Position numbers and translations under genes: made by a program. A model generated the notes under the pieces. The model saw only the letters and a list, made by a program, of their open reading frames with translations, made no database searches and had not been told where the DNA came from. 64,000 nucleotides of DNA from Linyphia triangularis (taxonomy: Eukaryota; Arthropoda; Arachnida; Araneae; Linyphiidae): contig OZ021724.1 of assembly GCA_963978545.1 (NCBI GenBank), positions 26,029,933-26,093,932 on the forward strand. The letters run 5' to 3'. This document shows, piece after piece, positions 54,004 to 64,000 of this stretch (position 1 is its first letter; each line of letters begins with the position of its first letter).

Positions 54004-56394
54004 CACCTGCAGTTGGGGTTACCATCACGATCGGTAAGTTTGCTTACCGGAAAAAAATAAAAATAAAAATTAGCACTATAACCCTGCTGCTCTTCATCTT
54101 TCTTTATGCTCGCCTTTTTGTCTCGCAATTAATTTCGCTGTGTCATTTACAGCCCTGAAACGTCTGACGATTCCCTGTCCTACGAAAAATCCGTCTTCAT
54201 TCCAAACATCAGGACTGAAATGTAAGAGATATATGAGTTAAAATGTTGAGTCTTTTGAAGAAGTTCATTGTCAGTGGTGTAATAAAGTACTATAACTGTT
54301 AACCAATAAGCATCCTGTCGTAAAGTTTCTTATTTTAGAAGAAATCGGAAAAAAAAATAGCCACTCTGGATTACCCTCTCCTAATATGAGGTTAAGGGAA
54401 AAGTATTAGATTTTATACATTAGATAAACTATCCGACAAGCTTTAAGAGATTGCAAAAATTGTAAAAGATTCAACTCTCCAAGAACTTAAGTTTTTACAG
54501 CTTCATCACCTGGCAACAGAGTCAAAGATGCAGCAGTATTACAGATAATACTGTTATTTCCTTTCTCAGAGGATATGAAGACGCAGCTTTTTATTCTTCG
54601 TTCAGTGGCTTACAAAACTTCTTTAAACAACAGTGACGTTATCAAGCTTTAACAAAAGCCTCAATAACTTCACATGCACAACGATAATTCAGGCACTGCA
54701 AAAGTAAACAAGCGCTTGGGTCTTTTCAAATCCAACTAACTCATTTTGTGGCAAATTTTTTAAAAATCATATTCAACTTAACTCATTTTGAGAATCGGCG
54801 ACGCTTTTACACTAGCCGGCGAAGTTTCCCGAAAAATAAAATGCAAACTATTTTTAATCGGAGTACGCAGAACGGCCGCGAAGCCTCTCGGCTAGACCGC
54901 GGGCCGCCAACCCTTTCCTGCCTGTATTATATCTGCCATTAAACAAGCCTATTAATAAAAAATAGAACTTCATAAACAAATCTAATAATAAAAGTATAAA
55001 GCTTTAAAAACAAAAAGAAAATAAACAAAATAAACCCCATTCACAATTATTTACAGGAAAATTGCATAACAATATGCAAACTTGCGCAGGCTTGGAGTTC
55101 ATTGCATTTATAATCGGTAGAGAAAGGCATTATTCACTTGTGTAGTAATTAAAGCAGGCCGCATCGAATTAGTGCTAACTTTGAGTACCTTTCTTTTGGG
55201 TTTTAGAATCTTCCTTCAATGAATAAGCTTCATTGGTGCTAGTGAATTCACCAAAATTATTCCAAATTGAAGATATAAATGTAAGGGACGTAAGTAAAAC
55301 CATAAGTGAGTCCTTTTCTAGTTGTTCTTTATATACTGTTTGACTGCGAAAACGAAAGGTAAAACAATGCTTCTATTTACTGTATTTTTTTTAAGTAAAA
55401 ATTCGTAATTTCTTACACGATAAACTCTAAAAGAATATTGCTGTAAAAGAGTTGTGTTTACTTATATTTATTATTGAACTAAGTTAACACCACACAACAA
55501 ATTTACTGTATAAGTTTTTACAATGAGAAAATTAAATCTTGAACAATAACATTCATTTAGATTTACGAAAATTGCAGTGCAATGCAACTGCAGATAAATT
55601 TTTCCTTCATTCTAAAATTCAATGATCATCAAAAAGAGAACATAAATAATTAAACTTATATATAAAAACAAACATTTGTTCAAAACAAAAGCTGTTTGCA
55701 CGATCGTTTGTTAACAAGTATTGCTGTTTAAAATTTTACCTTCACTGATACGCTTTACAACTAAATTTTTTTGTAATGATTAGTAATAGCAAATATTGTA
55801 AGGACAATTTTTATTTAATTGTTTTTACTTATTATTATTATTTTTATTATTATTATTTCATATTATAAGTTACAGTTAAATTATTAGACGTTAATAATTA
55901 TTTTTTAGAATTGTCTTTTATGGGAAGTTTTTCATAAAAAGAATGAAAGAAAAATCTTTTTTCTTAATTATACCAAAACAATAAAAGACAATCACTAGTG
56001 ATGAAAAAAAAATATCCCAAAAATAAAATGTGAAAAAGAAAAATACTAGCTTTGGTCATATATGACCATAGCAAATTAACGCCTGATCACAATATCAGTA
56101 AGAAAGTTCAACAAACCTACTTACCTTCTTTGGATTTGCCCTAACAGTTAGGTCGAAAACAGTTTCAAATTTTAGTTTTTGTAAATTATTCTTATTTCTA
56201 AGAACTAATCGAAATTGAGAAATTATTGCAATCAGCAAGAAAATACAATGGCTAGGTTTTAAGTTTATTTTGCTGCTGCCATCTATATTTATATTCTGAA
56301 ACTACTTGGAAAAGAAAAGCTGCCTACAACACCAAGCCTATTTTTAATACAGAATATCGCCATAAAGAGGAAAAAAGCTTTTCTCCAAGTTTTG
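54004..56394. other. Intergenic DNA, nothing recognised
   Basis: AT-rich sequence with one GC-rich patch near 54850-54920 that resembles the edge of a DNA transposon but has no partner end. No coding family was recognised. Confidence 0.45.
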
Positions 56395-56705
56395 GAAAAA
56401 TCCTGATTTCAAAAAAATGGTCTAGAAAAAATGTCTGTTTGCGTTATTGTGTCTGTGTGTACGTGGTTAGCATAACTCACGGACGAATTGAGCTAGGATG
56501 TTCCATTTGGTGTACGGATTAGTGATGGCCTTCGGACCTGCCATTAAGGTTTTTGTCAATACAGCACGTGCGCAAAACATGAAATCATAAAAAAAAAACA
56601 TGAAAAAATCGTGTTTTTCTGCAATTGCTAAAAAGTGGTTAGCAAATCGAGATTAGCGAATGATTTTGATCAAAATCACTCTGGTAATGCCTCTTAAGGT
56701 GTTGT
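56395..56705 (-). repeat. Interspersed repeat R1, copy g (partial)
   Basis: Reverse-complement R1 interior from the CTAGACCA region to the GGTAATGCCTCTTAAGGTG region. Both family ends are missing. It abuts the foldback element that follows. Confidence 0.75.
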
Positions 56706-56710
56706 GTGGC

Positions 56711-57767
56711 TATGGCTTACTTGCATCTTTCACAAATGAGCCATATTGGCAATAAACATTACGTCTCTGATGACGTAACTGATGTCATCAATTTGGCTTA
56801 CTTTCTAAAGATTCAAGTTTTCCGAGCCAGAGATCAGAAATCGTTTGCGCTTTTTCTCATTGAAAATCAAAATGCGGTGGGTTGCTAGATGAGTAAGTTT
56901 GTTCTATTTTTGGCAAGTTATGACATATTTGGCAATCGGATTTTAGTTCAACTCGTTCCAAGTCGATTATTGACCAGTTTCGGCCATTTTTGCCACGGCA
57001 GACCAGTGGATTCGTAATCTACTCACTTTTCTCCAATTTCTATAAAAAATTCAGAATGATGTTCTATGGGGTCCAAAAATTGCAGTCGCCTCCCGGACTA
57101 AAAGGATATGAGAGAGAAACTTGAAAAAACATCTTATTTCTACTTACTTATAACGAGGCTCCATGTTTAAAAATTATTCATTAATAAGTTTTAGTATTAA
57201 CTTAAAAGTAGCAAGAAAACACACGTTTAAGCTAATCAAGGGTAACTATTTCCGTTTGGAGGAGAAAATTCTAAGAAATGCTCGTTTCTCACCACATCCC
57301 GACTCACTCCAACACGAGACAATCGGTACATCGAATTTGCAAGTACAGCCGAAATCGCAAAATTCGTAATAGTCCGAGAGGCAACTGCAAGTTTAGGTAC
57401 CCCATCGAATATCATTCTGAATTTTTTGTTTTATAGAAAGTGAAGAAAAGTGAGTAGATTACGAATCCACTGGTCTGCCGTGGAAAAAATGGCCGAAACT
57501 GATCAAAAATCGATTTGGAATGAGTTAATAAAAATCCGATTGCCGAATATGTCATAATAACTTGCCAAAAAGAGAACAAACTTTTTCGTCTGGCAACCCA
57601 CTGCATTTTGATTTTCAATGAGAAAAAGCGCAAACGATTTCTGATCTCTGGCTCGGAAAACTTGTATCTTTTAAAAGTAAGCCAAATTGGCGACATCAAT
57701 TACGTCATCAGTGATGTAATATTTATTGCCAACTTGGCGCGTTTGGAAAAGATGCAAGTAAGCCATC
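56711..57767. mobile_element. Large foldback element with about 390-bp inverted arms
   Basis: The arm at 56711-57099 and the arm at 57371-57767 are reverse complements at moderate divergence, from ATGGCTTACTTGCATCTTT to the CCCGGACT/AGTCCGAG ends. The spacer is about 270 bp. Each arm contains a small palindrome around TGATGACGTAACTGATG. Open frames on either strand are mirror versions of one another and resemble no known protein. Confidence 0.8.
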
Positions 57768-57779
57768 GCCAAACATCCG

Positions 57780-58048
57780 AATCGTCTGCAATCTTCTTAA
57801 TTGAAAATTAATGAGCTAGGGTTATCAAATAAAAAAGAATGCTCATATTTTGGCAAGTTATGGAGTATTTGGCAATCGGATTTAGTTCAACTTATTAAAA
57901 GTTGATTTTTGACTAGTTTCGGCCATTTTTGCCACAACAGACCAGTGGATTCGTAATCTACTAACTTTTCTTCACTTTTTATAAAAAATTCAGAATGATG
58001 TTCGATGGGGTAACTAACTAAACTTGCAGTCCCCTCTCAGTCTATAAG
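57780..58048 (+). repeat. Third, partial copy of the foldback arm
   Basis: Same orientation as the first arm. It matches from ATTGAAAAT through TTTGGCAATCGGATTT and GACCAGTGGATTCGTAATCT to GCAGTC. It lies directly beside the second arm. Confidence 0.8.
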
Positions 58049-58069
58049 GGGTTGCATTTGGCACCACCA

Positions 58070-58283
58070 GGGGTGTAATGGGGTCGGTACGCTCCGGGGC
58101 GGCGTACCGTTACTTTTTTGAGATTTTTTTCTTATTAATATTTAATTAATAATAACTCATAAATCTTTATGCATGTATTGTAATAAAAATTAATGAGAAA
58201 ATAAGTACACTAATTAAGAGTATTTATCTTTTTATATCATAAGTTATGTAAAATACTGTGAATCTGTATTTTATAATTAAACT
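58070..58283 (+). repeat. Interspersed repeat R2, copy 2
   Basis: Matches the R2 copy at 53586-54003 (GGCGTACCGTTACTTTTTTGA, then AATAACTCATAAATCTTTAT) without the pogo-like insertion. It is cut off at ATTATAATTAAA by the start of R1 copy h. Confidence 0.65.
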
Positions 58284-58905
58284 ATAGGGGGTGTGGAACA
58301 TCGCACAACTTTCAATTGCACTAAATTACTGATGTGGATTTATGTCATTTATTGCTTTAATATTTCCATCGTTTAGAAAGTTAGTTTTCGTTTAGAAAAA
58401 ATTGCCACTTTGGCGATATTTTTTTTTAATAATAAAAAAAAAATTTAAATTAAATGTGGCTTTTGGTGATATGCTTATCGATAATTTTTATATTATTCTT
58501 TTTTGAAAGTGAAACTGAGCAGAGATAGAAAAAAAACAAAAAGAAAAAAACAAAAAAAAAAAACACTATCCTTGGTGATGTATGTTCAAGGAAAGAGAAC
58601 TCTGCGTTAAAGGCATTCGTTTTTCAACTTTTTACGCCATTAAAGCATTTTTACCGGAATTTCGGTGGTGGGTATGTTTAGAACACCTTAAAAGGCATTA
58701 CCATAGCGATTTTGAACAAAATCGTTAGAGCCGTTTTTTAGCAATTACTGAAAAACATGATTTTTTCAATGGCAGCTACCTTATGCGCATGCTCGATTTT
58801 GACGAAAACCTTAACGGTAGGTCCCATGGCTACCACCAACTCGCACACAAAATTTGAATATCGTAGATCAATTTGTTCGGGAGTTATGCTGACCACCACA
58901 CACAT
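58284..58905 (+). repeat. Interspersed repeat R1, copy h, cut by BEL/Pao insertion
   Basis: Begins ATAGGGGGTGTGGAACATCG and follows the family to GAGTTATGCTGACCACCACA. There the homology stops exactly where the BEL/Pao LTR begins. The missing 3' part should lie beyond the right edge of the window. Confidence 0.85.
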
Positions 58906-59088
58906 TGTTAAGAATTATTTTGCAATATACTCCCGATAGATGGCGCTTTTGTGTAATCAGATTATAACTGTTTTGTATCATTCATTAGAGTATTAGATAT
59001 GTACTAATAAGGACGTAACTAAGAAATTGGGAGTTGCGTTTTCCCTTGCATGGGAGGAATAGGTACATCGACTCATAAAGATGGCACA
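58906..59088 (+). repeat. 5' LTR of the BEL/Pao element (short, about 183 bp)
   Basis: It starts TGTTAAGAATTATTTTGC exactly where R1 homology ends, and finishes in CA three bases before the primer-binding site. TG...CA ends are standard for LTRs. The right boundary is inferred from the primer site because the 3' LTR is not available. Confidence 0.6.
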
Positions 59089-59091
59089 TTT

Positions 59092-59109
59092 TGGTGTATC
59101 GGCCGGGAA
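59092..59109 (+). other. Primer-binding site complementary to tRNA-Gly
   Basis: TGGTGTATCGGCCGGGAA is complementary to the 3' end of animal tRNA-Gly(GCC) including CCA, with one difference by my reading. tRNA-Gly priming is known for several BEL/Pao elements. Confidence 0.7.
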
Positions 59110-59192
59110 GTAATGGAAAAAGGAACCACCGCAAGCTTTGATTGAGACAATGTTGAAAGGACATCGTGTGACAAAGTGATTCCTCGTGTGAT

Positions 59193-59431
59193 TAAGGTAT
59201 GGCATTTAATGAGGTAGGATGTTTATTGTTTTGGTTTTGTTGTGGTAAATTTTCGAATTTAGTTTTGTTTGAGAATTTGAAAATTGGAAGTTTCGTGTTA
59301 AGAATGTGTTGTGCTGGGTGTTAAGGTCTGGCATTTAGTGAGGTAGAATGTTTATTGTTTGGTTTTGTTGTTTTAAATTTTCGAATTTTGTTTTGCTTGA
59401 AAATTAGGAGTTTCGTTTTGAGAATATATAG
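59193..59431 (+). repeat. Tandem duplication in the BEL/Pao leader
   Basis: Two units of about 129 bp both contain GAGGTAG-ATGTTTATTG and AAATTTTCGAATTT. The first runs from 59193, the second from 59322. It is non-coding and lies between the primer site and gag. Confidence 0.75.
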
Positions 59432-59654
59432 TATGATTTTTGTTGATGATTATTATGGGATTTACTTTAATTGATAGTGTTGATTTAAGTTGTATCAAAA
59501 GTTAGTTTTGGTTTCTTGTTGTTATATGCATTCAATAATTGTGTGGTAATAGTTGGCAATTGTTGTATTATGACTAACTTGTTGGGTTTTTTGTTTTGAT
59601 TTGTTTAAGTTGTAGTGTTATATAATTATTGTGGCATTGTTAAATTGTATAAAA

Positions 59655-60564
59655 ATGGCAACTTTACAGAGAGCAATCACCAAACGAACTGTTTTGAGAT
59701 CAAGTACAACCAAACTAATCAACAAAATAGAAGAATTTATTTCTAATGAACTAGATGTAGAGGTGAAATTAAATTCTTTAAAAGAATATCATGAACAATT
59801 TACTGTAAAAGAAAATAATATTAAACAATTAAATTTAGAAATTGAACAACTCGTAGAACTCGATAAGTTAGAGTTGGAAGTTATTACATCTGAAGAATAT
59901 TCAGAAAAGATAATTATTTGGAAACATAGAATAATTAATGCTATAGAAAAGTTAAGTAATAATTTAAATGTTACAATGATTGATAACAATATTGCGAATG
60001 CCGAAGGCGGTTTTGAATTGGCTAGTAATATTCGTAAGGAAACAAAAACGGTTAAACTTCCGAAATTAGTAATAAAAACATTTTATGGAGATTCGGCTTA
60101 TTACTTAGAATTTATAAATCAATTTGAAAGTGCTATACACCTTAATGAAACTTTATCTAAGATAGATAAATTTAATTATTTGAAGTCTTATCTGGGTGGA
60201 CCTACAGCCCATTGTATTAATGGATTTGCACTGACAGGAGAAAATTTTGATGCTGCTTTGGTTTTGCTAAAAAATAGATTTGGTAATAAAAATGCATTAA
60301 TTCAAGCTCACTTAAATCATCTGTTAAAAATTCAAGTTGTTCGTAACATAAATGATACGATTGGGTTAAGAAAATTGTTTGATCGTGCAGGAAGTACAAA
60401 TTAGGAATTTGGAGTCATTGGGGGTGGAAACGGAAACATTTGGAAACTTGTTGAGTCCTCTTTTGTTAGAGAAAATTCCCAGGGAACTAGTGTTAGAATT
60501 TAATAGAACATATTCCTATGAAACGTGGAATTTTAGGGATTTGATGGAATTTTTAGATAAGTAA
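59655..60564 (+). pseudogene. BEL/Pao gag region (DUF1759-like), broken
   Basis: The first ATG is at 59655. The protein has an N-terminal coiled-coil-like part rich in K, E and L, then a segment at about 60060-60330 (FYGDSAYYLEFINQFESAI and the following LGGPTA) typical of the DUF1759 gag domain of BEL/Pao elements. The frame ends at a TAG at 60402-60404. Similarity continues in the next frame from about 60385, so one base has been gained or two lost. That second frame stops at TAA 60562-60564, where the downstream frame stays the same, so this is a single nonsense change. Confidence 0.85.
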
Positions 60565-61465
60565 ATTCAGTCAAGGGAAAGGACACAAATATATAGTTAT
60601 AAGTCTGGTAATTTTCAACATAGTAGTTACGAATATAAGGGTAGTCCTAGAAGGTTCGAAGGTAATAAACGGTTTGGAAATAAATTTCATGAACCGCAGT
60701 CTACCGCAAGTTTCGCTACTAACGTAAAAAACAATTGCGTCTTTTGTAATAGTCCAGACCATGAGTTTTGTGAAAGTCTTAATGTGTCGGAAAGAAAAAC
60801 CAAAATTAAAATGGATAAGAAATGTTTTATATGTTTCGGGTTTCACATGGCTAGATTTTGCAAGGCTAAAATAGATCCTTGCAAACATTGTAATTCTAAG
60901 TTTCACCATTATCTTTTATGTTATAAAAGTAATAATGTAGCCGCTAAGGAGTTAGTTGAAGAGGAAACAAATGCAGTAACTCAATGTAATTCCTCAACTG
61001 GTAAGTCAAATAGTATTTTATTGCAAACGTGTAGTGTAATTGCTTGTTCGGGGGAAAGATCAAAATTAGTTAGAATTCTTCTTGACAATGGATCTGAAAA
61101 AACGTGGATAACTCAAAGTTTAGCAGAAGCTTTAAAAGTTAAACCAATTCGTAAAGAAAGATTATCTATTTTCTCCTTCGGCAACATAAAGCCAGCAGAA
61201 AAAGTACATGGCGTTGCTAAACTGAAATTGAGGAACAGGCACGACCTTGATAAATCAATTGAAATAGAGGCATTAATTACAAATACTATAACAGCTGCTC
61301 CAATCTCGATTCCAAACGCAATAAGTCAAAACATCGTTAAAGAAAAGGAATGGATGTTGGCTGACGCCTGCAATCCATCAGATTTGAATGTGCAGTGCCT
61401 CATCGGTGGCGATATGTTTTGGAAAATCGTCAGTGCGGACGGAGTGGTTTCTCTAACTGAAACTT
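60565..61465 (+). pseudogene. BEL/Pao zinc knuckles and aspartic protease region
   Basis: It is in the same frame as the end of gag. Three cysteine/histidine clusters lie at about 60738-60776, 60823-60861 and 60880-60920, as in the CCHC-type knuckles of BEL/Pao polyproteins. The protease motif LDNGSE follows at 61081-61098. The frame is interrupted at 61466 by the SINE insertion, which lies between copies of the 13-bp target CTAACTGAAACTT. Confidence 0.85.
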
Positions 61466-61721
61466 GCCGACCAAACGGTATAGTGGTTAGCGTGCTAGCT
61501 TCTAGATCGCGAGGTTGCGGGTAGGGATGGAACGGATGTGAGTTTTGCCGGATACCGGATTTCGGATATCCGGGGTACCATGTCTACCGGATACGGATAT
61601 CCGAAACGGATTTCACCGGATATCCGGCCGGATATTCGGTTTATATATACTAAAAACGATAGTTATACGATAAGCTATACGAAAAAAATGGTCATGATAT
61701 GAAGTATCAAGTAAATTATAA

Positions 61722-61985
61722 TTAGTGGTTAGCGCACCGCACTGCATGCCACAGGTCCATGGTTTGATTCGCAGACTGGGCAAGGTTGACTTAGCTGTTT
61801 ATACCTGAAAGAAATAAACTGAGGAGGACCATGCATGCTTGGGAACTAAACACTGGGGTTCGGCGTCAGAATGACCATCTGACCGGAACATCTGCTATGT
61901 GACACACAAATGCCACAGTCAAGAAAGCTGAGCTGGGCCCAGCAGGCCTTGGTCCACACGGGCTGTCGCGCATACTGAGTTAATT
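61722..61985 (+). mobile_element. Second tRNA-derived SINE (S3) inside the hAT element
   Basis: It contains TAGTGGTTAGCGCACCGCAC (box A like) and GGTTTGATTCGCAGAC (box B like), followed by a body of about 190 bp. It ends just where similarity to hAT transposase begins on the minus strand. Its target duplication is not clear, so the boundaries are approximate. Confidence 0.6.
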
Positions 61986-61989
61986 TTTT

Positions 61990-62253
61990 ATATTTAAACT
62001 TTAGTTGATGAGTGAAAGAGATCTTTGTTGCTGATTTCATATCTTGTAATATTGATACTTTTAGTTTTTCATGTAGTTCTGGCAGGGCTTTATCACGAAA
62101 ATAATTTCTACTTGGAAGCGGATAACGAGGAGCTAGGTACTTTATTAACTGACCAAAGCCTTCTCTATTCACAATGGAGAATGGTTCAGCATCAAGAGCC
62201 ATTAACTCACCTAAAATTATATTAAAAACATTTTTTACAATGTTGAAGTGCAA
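61990..62253 (-). pseudogene. hAT transposase fragment
   Basis: The minus-strand translation contains EPFSIVNREGFGQLIKYL followed by APRYPLPSRNYFRDKALPEL, the conserved block near the N-terminal third of hAT transposases of the ZBED type. The upstream BED zinc finger and downstream catalytic domain are not seen. The fragment is cut on its C-terminal side by SINE S3. Confidence 0.8.
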
Positions 62254-63186
62254 AATATAGCTACTTTCAATTTACTTCATGCATTGTTTATAATTGATAA
62301 ATGATTACAAAATTATACCGGATGCATTTATTAATAACAAAAGATTTATTTTAAATATTTTATGAAATTGAAGTCAATTTTTTTTTTTTTTTTTTTTTTG
62401 TAATGCACCTAAAACATTACGGATTTAAAGAAATCTCGTAGAAAACTTAAAATGGATCTATCGGAAAATTCCGCCTTTAAATATAAACTTAAGGAAGTGA
62501 GGAGGAAGTGAGAATAACTAAAACTCTTATAACTTATGTTATGGAAAAAAAAGTACTGTTTATTAGTATTTCGGTTCGTGTTTTACGGAGAAGCATTCAA
62601 ATATAACATCTGGAATTAATCAGATCATAAACTTGGAATGAAAAGAACATATTGCAAAACACGTATGAAGGATGTGTATGGAAAAATATTGGAGGAATGG
62701 TTTATGCTTATCAACTCGGCGCCAATAATACAGCGAAAGCATAGTTCTCACGAAGGAATTTTTTCGTTTTCTAACTTGACTGCAATTTATGTCCAAGGAA
62801 AAAAAAATTAAGAAAAAAAAGTGTAGGATGCGGTGTCCCCTTTGTCCGAAAAAGATCATTATTTTTTGCAAAAAATTATTTCTTGTGGATACCTGGTGGC
62901 CGGATATATAGCCGGATATCCGAATGAAATTATCGGATGTCCGGTATTTCAAATCGGATATCCGACGGGGTTTCGGATATTGAAAAATCAGCCGGATATG
63001 CCGGATATCGGATATTTGCCGGATATCCGTTCCATCCCTAGTTGCGGGTTCGAGTCTCGTGTTAGGCATGGGTGTTTGTAAATGTATGTTGGCTTGTCTA
63101 ATGACGAATGTTTCGGCGCATTATAGCCCTCGTGTTGCTGACGGCGCCAGATAATCTGAAAACAACCAACCAACTAACTGAAACTT

Positions 63187-63878
63187 TGAGTTGCATTCCA
63201 ACTTTATTTGGGTTTACACTTCAAGGAAAGCAAGATCGTGGTTTTAATGAGACTAGCGTTGGGATAGTATCAACAAACTTAAGTATTGGAAAAAGTATGG
63301 AAGTTTTGTGGGATTTGGAAACCTTGGGTTTGAAAGACGACGAGGGTTTAAGTATCGCAGATAAAGAATTCATCACCGATTTCGAAAATGGGCTAAATTT
63401 CTTAAATGGAAAATATCAAACAAAACTATTGTGGAAATCTGCGCCAATTCATTTAATGAATAATTTTGGCTTGGCGAAAAGACAGTTTGATAATTTGATA
63501 GAAGGTTTTAAAAATAATAAATGGGTAGCTTCGGAATATAAGGAAATTATTAAAGAACAGTTTGATACGGGAATAATTGAAGAAGCTACTAGCGGTAGTG
63601 AAGATTATTTTATGCCCCATAAACCTGTCGTAAGAGAAAATAAGACTACTACACGCGTTCGTTGTGTTTTTAATTGTAGTTCTAAAACGAAGGATAACTT
63701 ATCTTTAAATGGTTGTTTAGAAACGGGTTCGAATTTAAATCCCAACATATTGAATGTTATTTTAAAATTTAGGAAATTTGATATTGCTTTTAGTAGCGAT
63801 ATAGAAAAGGCATTCTTAATGATAGGTATCGCTGAGGAAGGACAGAAAATTCTTAAAATTTTTATGGGTTTCCGATAA
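63187..63878 (+). pseudogene. BEL/Pao pol: N-terminal reverse transcriptase region
   Basis: The frame resumes after the right SINE target duplication. Features typical of BEL/Pao reverse transcriptase follow: LPRHP-like region replaced by YFMPHKPVVRE, VRCVFNCSSKTKDNLSLN, and motif A as SSDIEKAFLMI. TAA at 63876-63878 ends the frame. Because the 1721-nt insertion changes frame by two, the two flanking pieces match only when the insertion is discounted. Confidence 0.85.
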
Positions 63879-64000
63879 AGAAAATGAAAATTGTAAAGTT
63901 ATGCAAATGACTCGTTTACCATTCGGGTGTACGACATCGCCTTTTATTTTGAATGCGACAATTAAGAAACACATTAAGCAATATCAGGAAATTAAACCTA
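63873..64000 (+). pseudogene. BEL/Pao pol continues in another frame to the window edge
   Basis: From about 63874 the +1 frame reads on with MTRLPFGCTTSPFILNAT, the expected next part of the reverse transcriptase, so a small indel separates it from the frame ending at 63878. It runs off the right edge; the catalytic YxDD box would lie beyond it. Confidence 0.8.

Larger units (their letters stand above)
61522..63040 (-). mobile_element. hAT transposon, 1519 bp, degenerate transposase
   Basis: TIRs TAGGGATGGAACGGAT are perfect at both ends, followed by CCGGATATCCGG-type subterminal repeats. The target duplication is a perfect 8 bp, GTTGCGGG (61514-61521 and 63041-63048). The minus strand carries a transposase remnant. 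The long internal poly(T), the SINE and the short ORFs show it is non-autonomous now. Confidence 0.92.
61466..63173 (+). mobile_element. tRNA-derived SINE (S1), split by a hAT element
   Basis: The SINE is 61466-61521 plus 63049-63173, about 181 bp without the hAT. Its head carries TAGTGGTTAGCGTGCTAGC (box A) and, across the hAT insertion, GGTTCGAGTC (box B). Its tail is AACC-rich (AACAACCAACCAA). It is bounded by perfect 13-bp duplications CTAACTGAAACTT at 61453-61465 and 63174-63186. The complete insertion including one target copy is 1721 nt. Confidence 0.88.
58906..64000 (+). mobile_element. BEL/Pao LTR retrotransposon, 5' part, disrupted
   Basis: It consists of an LTR, a tRNA-Gly-type primer site, a leader with a tandem duplication, gag, zinc knuckles, an aspartic protease motif and the beginning of reverse transcriptase, then leaves the window. 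Frame breaks at about 60385 and about 63873, a stop at 60562-60564, and a composite SINE/hAT insertion (61466-63173) make it inactive as it stands. The 3' LTR is outside the window, so age cannot be judged from LTR divergence. Confidence 0.88.

Noticed and set aside
54840..54940. GC-rich patch resembling the right end of a hAT element (GCGGGCCGCCAACCCTTTCC)
   Set aside because: No matching left end or target duplication was found, so an element cannot be supported.
61480..61521. tRNA-like sequence at the edge of the BEL/Pao pol frame
   Set aside because: Box A is present but box B lies 1.5 kb away beyond a hAT insertion, and the joined sequence has an AACC tail and target duplications. It is a SINE head, not a tRNA gene.

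Overview
This is AT-rich animal DNA, most likely from an arthropod. A chelicerate-like genome would fit the long introns and the mix of BEL/Pao, hAT, pogo-type and SINE elements, but nothing here fixes the species. The window holds one large plus-strand protein gene, which I assembled exon by exon from splice signals, surrounded and interrupted by many repeats.

The gene runs from a TATA-box promoter (3601-3607) and a 5' UTR with a five-codon upstream ORF and CT tracts, through six coding exons (3938-3947, 13055-13120, 26618-26662, 31908-32084, 36075-36266, 36962-45036), to a poly(A) signal at 45890-45895. All five introns are phase 1 and the joined length is 8565 nt, a multiple of three, predicting about 2854 residues. 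The product has a signal peptide, two complete ten-cysteine VWC domains (the second with an RGD tripeptide), and a tail of almost 2700 residues encoded by one 8-kb exon. That tail has no cysteine, is rich in Ser/Thr/Glu/Asp/Asn with many N-glycosylation sequons, and ends in a short basic stretch. It looks like a secreted extracellular-matrix or mucin-like protein. Tenectin of insects is the nearest type I can think of, but orthology is not shown.

Upstream, 1-3600 holds a degraded LINE 3' end and one copy of an interspersed repeat here called R1. Intron 1 contains an inverted-repeat element with repeated subterminal motifs (about 6455-7745). Intron 2 is mostly unique AT-rich DNA with microsatellites and a tandem repeat. 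Intron 3 has three R1 copies. Intron 4 has three MITE-like elements.

Downstream of the gene the sequence is repeat-dominated: a pogo-like MITE, a 0.4-kb foldback, a long (TA)n, more R1 copies, a second copy of the intron-4 MITE with 33-bp TIRs, a tRNA-derived SINE, a 1.3-kb foldback, and from 58906 to the right edge a BEL/Pao retrotransposon. That retroelement is broken by a tRNA-derived SINE, which is split by a hAT transposon, which itself carries another SINE. Target-site duplications show the order of events for the SINE and hAT steps. The BEL/Pao element itself lies inside an R1 copy.
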